Positions 1-6,700 of a stretch of DNA of 12,846 bases are shown here, piece by piece (the stretch's first letter is position 1; the number at the start of each line of letters is the position of its first letter). The notes under the pieces are model-generated. The model made no database searches, had not been told where the DNA came from, and saw only the letters and a program-made list of their open reading frames with translations. The translations under genes and the position numbers were made by a program. The stretch is from Ectocarpus siliculosus. Lineage: Eukaryota; Sar; Phaeophyceae; Ectocarpales; Ectocarpaceae. The stretch spans positions 2,923,539-2,936,384 of the forward strand of contig FN649741.1 in the NCBI GenBank assembly GCA_000310025.1, written 5' to 3'.

Positions 1-10
1 AGTACCGCAG
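1..10 (+). CDS. Possible end of an upstream exon of gene 1 (very partial)
   Basis: The first ten bases end in CAG followed by GTGATT. Read in one frame they give V-P-Q before the GT. Several confident exons of gene 1 also end on a Gln codon before GTG or GTC (1836, 4745, 6338, 7736), so this may be the 3' end of an exon lying mostly outside the window. Ten bases are too few to prove it. Its phase (0) does not fit directly onto exon 617-714, which needs one base from its predecessor. Confidence 0.25.
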
Positions 11-616
11 GTGATTCAGCCGCTCGCTGTTCCGACGAAGCAGATCGGGGGGGTGTTTGGCGGAAAAGGTCATAGTCTGGCAAGTCGTAGTGTCGCACGC
101 ACCGGCACATGGTTGACATGATGTCCTTGCAGAGCACAGAAATCTGCGCAGCTTGCGCACCCAACATGTATGACCTTCACCCGTTACGCTGAGCTCATCG
201 TCGAAATGGAATATTCATGTGTACAATTAATTGCCCTCCAACAATCGCAGATAAATACAACGTTCTAGTTCATGAACAAGCATACGATTAAGAGGTAGGG
301 GCTTGAACTCGTGCAACCAATGCATCGTACTTCTCGGGTGACGACCGTGGGCAGACTTGCCGAAGAAACAGCTACCTCTAATAATGTGCGCTGGCAACAT
401 GTGTACAATGCGTCTACCCATCTACTGTCCAATTGCCTGAACTGCGCCCCCGGGCACATAATGTTGTTTCCTTGTGGTTGTGACAGGCAAGCCGTCAGTA
501 TCGTTCCCATCAGTTCTTGTCTCCCTCATTCCGTCTGTCTGTCTGTCTATCTGTTTCTCTCTGTCTGTCTCTCTCTCTTGCAACCATTACATACCTTGCT
601 GAACATGCGTCCATAG
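11..616 (+). other. Probable intron or unresolved 5' region of gene 1
   Basis: I could not assign a coding exon here. It ends in a long CT-rich tract, a branch-point-like GCTGAAC (about 600-606) and the acceptor CATAG at 612-616. From the repeat pattern of the protein, a CEPG...CPAG...CxGxC segment is expected before exon 617-714. Weak Cys-containing candidates exist after TTGCAG (about 150) and around 430-485, but none has a good border and matching phase. Confidence 0.4.
532..580 (+). repeat. CT/CTGT microsatellite-like tract
   Basis: A run of imperfect GTCT, CTGT and CTCT units, almost pure pyrimidine on the + strand. It probably also serves as the polypyrimidine tract for the acceptor at 616. 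Open reading frames crossing it are low-complexity artefacts. Confidence 0.8.
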
Positions 617-714
617 GGTATGTTTGCGGTTCGGGTGCGACGAGCCCAACGGAGGCGGTGTGCGGCGGTGACGGTGACATGTTCTGTCCGGAAGGGTCTT
701 CTACTTCCAGCAAG
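617..714 (+). CDS. Gene 1 exon a: end of a repeat module (YVCGSG...CGG...FCPEGSS)
   Basis: It starts after the acceptor CATAG with two bases of a split Gly codon and ends AAG before GTAGCG, phase 0. The peptide carries Y-V-C-G-S-G-A-T-S-P, then V-C-G-G, then M-F-C-P-E-G-S-S. This matches exon 6150-6338 (GFVCPEGSTSP, KCGG, YCPVGSSSP) almost position for position. It lacks the upstream CPAG half of the module, which should be in an earlier exon that I could not find. Confidence 0.75.
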
Positions 715-3700
715 GTAGCGCCTACGCATCGTCGGCGGTGCGGTCGTCAGCGATGCGAGGAAAACAATTCGCTTCAACCGAAGCACTTCGTGTCTAGCAG
801 CTTGATCGGCGCGAAAACAGGCGCGCGTTTCAGACAATGCTCCATAATCGATTAAAGAAATCCATCATCGACGACATTACGCAGTCACGAAAATACACAT
901 TCATTTATTAAGGCTGGATGTCCATCGTTCGAGCTCCTGAGCGCCTCCTCCGTGCCTTCACTGGCCGTGAGCCCTTGTCCCGAAAGTGCCTGTTTGGATG
1001 TCATGTAGGTGCCATAAACGGCCGTTACTCTTAACAACTAACAAGTTGGTCAGGGGCCGAAAGTGTTTTCTCTGATCTGCGAGAGGGAGCGAACATCACG
1101 CCCATGGGAACACACGATGGCTGTCCTCTCCGCACCGTATCACAGGTGAATGAAGGCCACTACACCGTCGGAGGCGATGCCACTCTCCTGATGGAGGCCG
1201 TCATCACCACAACAGCGGGCACGATAGCTGTTGCAGGAAACAACCAAACGACGGCAGAACAAGTCGAGGCCGACCCGTCCCTCACCTCGACCCGCTCCGC
1301 GGAGAGACTCTGCGAGCCGGGGTTTTGGTGCGAGGCGGGGTTTCGATATCTCTGCGAGGCGGGCGCCTACGGGAGCGACTTCGGTGCGACACGGGGAAAC
1401 TGCTCCGGCTTCTGCGAGGCGGGGTTCGTTTGCCGAAACGGCAGCGTCTCCCCCGAGGAGAACCCTTGCGGGGTGAGCGATGAAGCCTAGCGCAGTAAGC
1501 GTTGCGGGCGGCAATCGCCTCGACACCACCCCGGAGGTCCCGAATGTAGGAAGGCGGTGCAGCTGACGGCCCTGTGATGTTTCCGGGTATTTCACAAGAT
1601 TTTGTCGGGGAGAGGATTTGATTTCGTCAATACGAACATAAACTATGGCATTCTCCTGCGCTCTCGAATCGGAGAGTGTTCTCATAACCGGTTGGTAACG
1701 TTGTATCAACGTTGTGTACCCGTTTGTCTCCCAGGACTCGAGCGTGTACTGCCCCGGGGCGAATTCGGAGCCTGTGAAGGTCTCCGTGGGATACTACTCT
1801 GTCGGCGGGAGTGGGCCCACGACCAGGACCGGCCAGGTCTACAGCAGTTCGTTGAATGCCGTAGGAGTGCGACCGATCGCACCACGCCGCTTGATACTGA
1901 AAGTACCATGCGCTGTACAACCAAACGAGGGCACTGAAACCGACCGATGGCCGCGTGCAAAGTTCTCGACGTGATTGTTCCAAAGCGATCTCTTTCGGTT
2001 TTGGCATCTTCTTGGTTGTGAACCAATGCAGCTGTGGTAGTTGGTCTAGGGGAGGGGGGCGATCACTCGCATTTCTACGGTGCAGTATGTCCATTTTACT
2101 CCGTTTGTTTTTCGTCGTCCTCTTCCCGTAATGTGGGCCTTGACACTGTTGGCCGCACGCAATTCTAGCACCGTAACGCCGACCTCGAAACGGGGCTCGT
2201 CTGGGATGCAATGTTTTCTTTCAAGCTTGGCGGGGCACACGGTCGTGCAACCTTGCCCAGAACCTTTGGTAGTACGTACTCTGCGTTTAGGCCCTCCTCT
2301 ACGTGTCTTCCGTCCGAACATGGTTTGCGGGAATTGTTTCTACTTCCACCACCATCAATACTACTCCGCTTCTACTTCTACTATGCATGTTGTTGCCACA
2401 TCTACAACCTCCACAGCTACTGCTACCATGACGACAACGCCAGGTCTCCGGAAAACTTTAGAACCCCCCCCCCTACCCACAACGAACAGACTGATTTTAC
2501 GCTCCGGCGACCGCCCTTTCCCCGTTCCCGAACGCCGAACTCAACACTCTCCGGGCAGGAGCTGTCACCTCCAGGCAGCTATGCCGACCAGGGAATTCTG
2601 TACACTTGCCCCGCCGGTGTTTTCGGCGCTTCCCACGGGCTGTCGTCCCCTCTTTGTTCGGGGCCTTGCTCCATGGGTTTCTACTGTGAACCCGGGAGCG
2701 TGAGCCCGAGGGAGCGGGTGTGCGGAGGCCCATCTCGGATGTGCCCCGCTGGGTCCGGTTGGCCGATCATGGTCGACAGCGGGTAAGGGGGACGACGACT
2801 GACGCTGTTGTCTCTCATCGTTTTATATTGGTTTGCCTCCACACACTTTGCGTCTCTCTCTCTCTGTGCCTCTGCCTCTTTGACATCCTCTCTCTGGCCA
2901 AACCATACTGAGAATTCAAAGAATGTGACTTCGGAAGCAGCGGGTTTGGCGGGGTGTGCATGCGTGCGTGTGACCGTGCACGTGCAATGCCAGCCTACTG
3001 TAGGTATCTTTGCGGCAGCTACCTTGCGTAAGCAGATCGTGTGCACGCAACCGAGCCCTCGGCTATAATGACGCGAGGCTACCATGGAGTGCATGCCAAG
3101 TGCTTGTTAGTACAGTAGGTGGTTTGTGGTCCTGGGAGTACTCTCTCAACAGCCGATGTGGGCATCTCCACCAAACTGTGCTATAAACTGCATGTCGCAG
3201 GCACTACACGACGGACTACGCCACCGTTCCGGACGAGGAGGCTTGCCCGCCGGGGATGTTCAGGAACGGCTCTTACCCTTTCGACACAGGCGAGAAAATA
3301 AGACGGCTTGGAATGCTGGGGGGTTTTGATCTATTCCGCCGAATGGGATATGGGGGGAGGTTGGCCGATTTCTCAGCCGTATCCGCTGTTTCAACTAATA
3401 CAGTGTTTCTGACGAAAACGATTTTGAAGAGCGGCGGGGAATTACGTATTCGACGCCGCTATCCGGATCGGGCCGGTGGCCGCGTGCTTACGGGCAAGGG
3501 GGGCTGGACAGCTAGACAAGGGAACAAGAACCAGTCAAACAAGAAGGCGACCAAATTAGCGAGCCTGAGTCGTAGACGCCCTCCCCTCGCCCCATCCCCC
3601 GCCCCTCTCGTGCCCTGGACGCGATGGTGACAATGAATATGAGCAGACCCGACAAGAGGCGAAGAATCCGCCATTACTACGGCGATTCCTTTGCCGCCGT

Positions 3701-6700
3701 GTCAACTCTGCCCGGAGGGGACATTCAAGGCCGTCACCGGAGACAGCCTGGCCCTCTGCCTGCCGTGCGACGAGCACACGGCGGAGAGCATCGAGGCGCG
3801 GACAAGGTGACTACGCTATTAGCTTGTGGGGAAGTGTAGACCTTTTGGCATAGTCATAGTCGCGTTCACATTGGCTTGACGCCCGGCCAACATTATTTGT
3901 AGAACACTACGGAGAAGCACTTTACCTCGGCAATGCGAAGATGCAAGACCTAATTGGAACCACATAGAGTTAACTGTGTCCCCTTCGGCCATCGTTGCCT
4001 CCTTCTTCTCGAGATGGCGCGTCCCGTAGTACCAGCAACGTATCGCTCCAACATATCACCCACTCGTTCGCCCGACCTCTTCCCCCACCCCCCGTTTTTG
4101 CTCCCCAGTTGCGTGTGTCGACGGATAGCGGGAGGGGACGTGAGCGCAACCATGCTCTACTTCAACACCACGACTTCCGCTTGTCAAAACGTCACGGCAA
4201 GCTTCCGCCCGTCGGCGGAGGCTGGCCTGGTGGAGTCGACCTTCACGCGATACTCTCAGGCAGAGGTGACAGACGGTTGTCGGTTTTGCGTACGAATCGC
4301 GAAGTGCACGGGAAGAGCACCTGTACAGTACAGCAGGAGCAGTAGCGACGTCATATCGCATCGTTGCCACGAGAGGTATGGGAGGCCGATCGGAGAGCGA
4401 AGGGAATCTTTGACAGTGTTTAGTAGTTACACTGAGAGACTACGGCGGTAGCGATGCCTTTTCAATTCAATCTGTCTCGAACCGAGGGGCACCGTGAGTG
4501 CGATCGACGACGGCCCTCTAGTTGCAACAACGTTAAGGCAAGAACCCCATTTTCGCCCCCTGTTGGCTTCGCCTCGCGCTCGACACCTTCTATAGTGTGA
4601 GCCGGGACACTTCTGCGTCGGCGGTGTTCGATTTCCGTGCCCGGGTGGCCGCTTCGGCGCAAGCGCTAGAGAAGTTCGGCCGCAGTGCCAGGGGGAGTGC
4701 GCGGGAGGGTGGTACTGTCCGGAGGGCAGTGTTTCTGCGAACCAGGTGACTTTCTTGCGTGATGTTTCGAAGCAAGTGGTGCACGGACGTGATAGGTCTT
4801 AACCTTTTCTGTATGCAATTTTTTTGGGATCGTAGAACTCATTGCAATGCAGGGTTAGATACGCGTGGCTGGCGTCCGCACTGGCAGGGGACAGGAGAAG
4901 CGTTCACCGTGAAATTGTAACGCCGACAAAAGACAACTACTCTTTCGCGGGAGATTGTGTCGCGTCCGGACGTGACCGTGTGTGGGACCCCGCTCTTCGC
5001 ATGTCTTTGGGGGAGGGTCGTTCGGCCAACCGTCATGAGTCTGATGAAGTTCTCGGCTTACCTGAAGGAGGCTGCCTTTCGCCGGCAAGCCGTCCGTACG
5101 GGTAAGGGTGCAAACGTCCAGTGAAGAAAGGTGCTACAGAGTAGATTCAGCCTATCGCTGGCTTTCCACAGAGACTAGGCGGAGCGGGCACGACGTACGC
5201 GAAAAAGCTGCAGAAATGGTGATGCTCTGATGAACACCCGCCAATTGCACCTGTGAACGCCCCCAGTCCAAAACACATACATTACAACGCTAAACCATAA
5301 CAAGCCCTCCGCTTTCCCGATACACCGGGTCTTTTCCACCGTCGTTAGTCTCACTCGTATCAAACTCCACCGCGACCCCCCCCCCCCCCCTCGTTCCTTT
5401 CAGGTGCCCTGCGGCGCCGCCAACCTGTACTGCCCCGCCCGGAGTATCGCACCGACCTTCGTGGAGTCGGGTTTCTACACAACGGGCAACCACGATGCCA
5501 GCTACGGCTTGCACACACCGGGGACCGCCAGCGCGTTCCCGAGCTCCGACTCTGGTACCACTGGCGTCGGTGGAAGGGACGAAGGGGCCGGGGCGAAGCG
5601 GCCGGACGATGATCGAGGGGCAGCCTTCAGGAGCGGCGTCGCGGTGTGTCCCGCCGGGTGGTACTGCACTGGGGACGGGGCGGGGAGCAAGTGTCCGCCC
5701 GGTGTCTACGGTGGTGAGGTGGGTGGACGAGAAAACGCGCGAGAGCGATGCAGTGATGATGTCCATCGGCGGCTAGTAACGGGGGCGGGGGTATGGTGGG
5801 GACGGCAGGGAGGGGGGGTGGAACAAGGTTTGGTACGGCGTGGTTTCATGGGGTGCGCACTCCTTCACCCTCACGCCCACTTGAGGCATTGCTGGACAGG
5901 AGAGGCAAGCAACGCAAGTCTTTTGGGTTTGTTTTTGCCCCGCGGACCTTGGAGCTACTCTCGCGAAATGTGTTCTCCCCCACCCATGCTCCCGTTTCAT
6001 TTACACGTGTTAAAATATGCTCCCCATGGTTCTTTAAGCTCCCTCCCCCCCCGCTCCGCAGACAAGGCACAATCCCAGCACAAAATCCCAGCATTTCCTC
6101 CCCGCCGCCTCCCCGTGCCCCCTCTCCAACAAACGACCGCTTTGAACAGGTAGGACTGAGCGACCCGGCGTGCTCTGGGGTCTGCGCGGCGGGGTTTGTG
6201 TGTCCCGAGGGCAGCACGTCCCCGTTCCAGAGCAAGTGCGGTGGCCTAGGCTTGTACTGTCCGGTGGGGTCATCTTCTCCGTCGCAGGTCTTAGTCGGGT
6301 ACTACGGTGCCCACACCGGCGTGGATGCCGGCCTTCAGGTGACCAAGCCGCGGAACATCTTGGCAAAAGGGTACAAAACACGACGCGATCATGAAGACTT
6401 GGTTGGTGTTTTCGGTGGAGGCTAGCGTTGCTCTATACTGCAGTAGTTGGCCTTCGTGAAAGCACAACAGCACAAGGAACGATAGTTTGGTGTGGACATC
6501 AGACTCCCGATAGTCTTTCTCGACGCGAGGAGCCGAAGGCAGTAATGAGTTGATGGTCCATGGCTAGTATCAAACACTCGAATAACGTTGGTTCACGGAA
6601 ACGATTGGCGAAATAAACACGCCTGCTCCATTGGACATTCATCGGGTATCATGTGATACTCCAAACGACCGGACTTATCTAAGTTTTGTCGTCCGGGTCG

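Noticed and set aside
420-500. Cys-containing peptide (NCLNCAPGH...FPCGC) as the missing exon
   Set aside because: Weak likeness to CEPGHFC...FPCPGG, but spacing is wrong and no fitting acceptor or donor with the required phase was found.
1140-1709. Minus-strand open frame of 189 codons
   Set aside because: It mirrors the GC-rich exon b on the opposite strand and continues into introns. It has no recognisable motif, and the + strand reading has clear Cys repeats.
5719-6153. Continuation of exon i into the following sequence as coding
   Set aside because: The Cys pattern stops at the donor and resumes exactly at 6150 in the correct phase, so this is intron.
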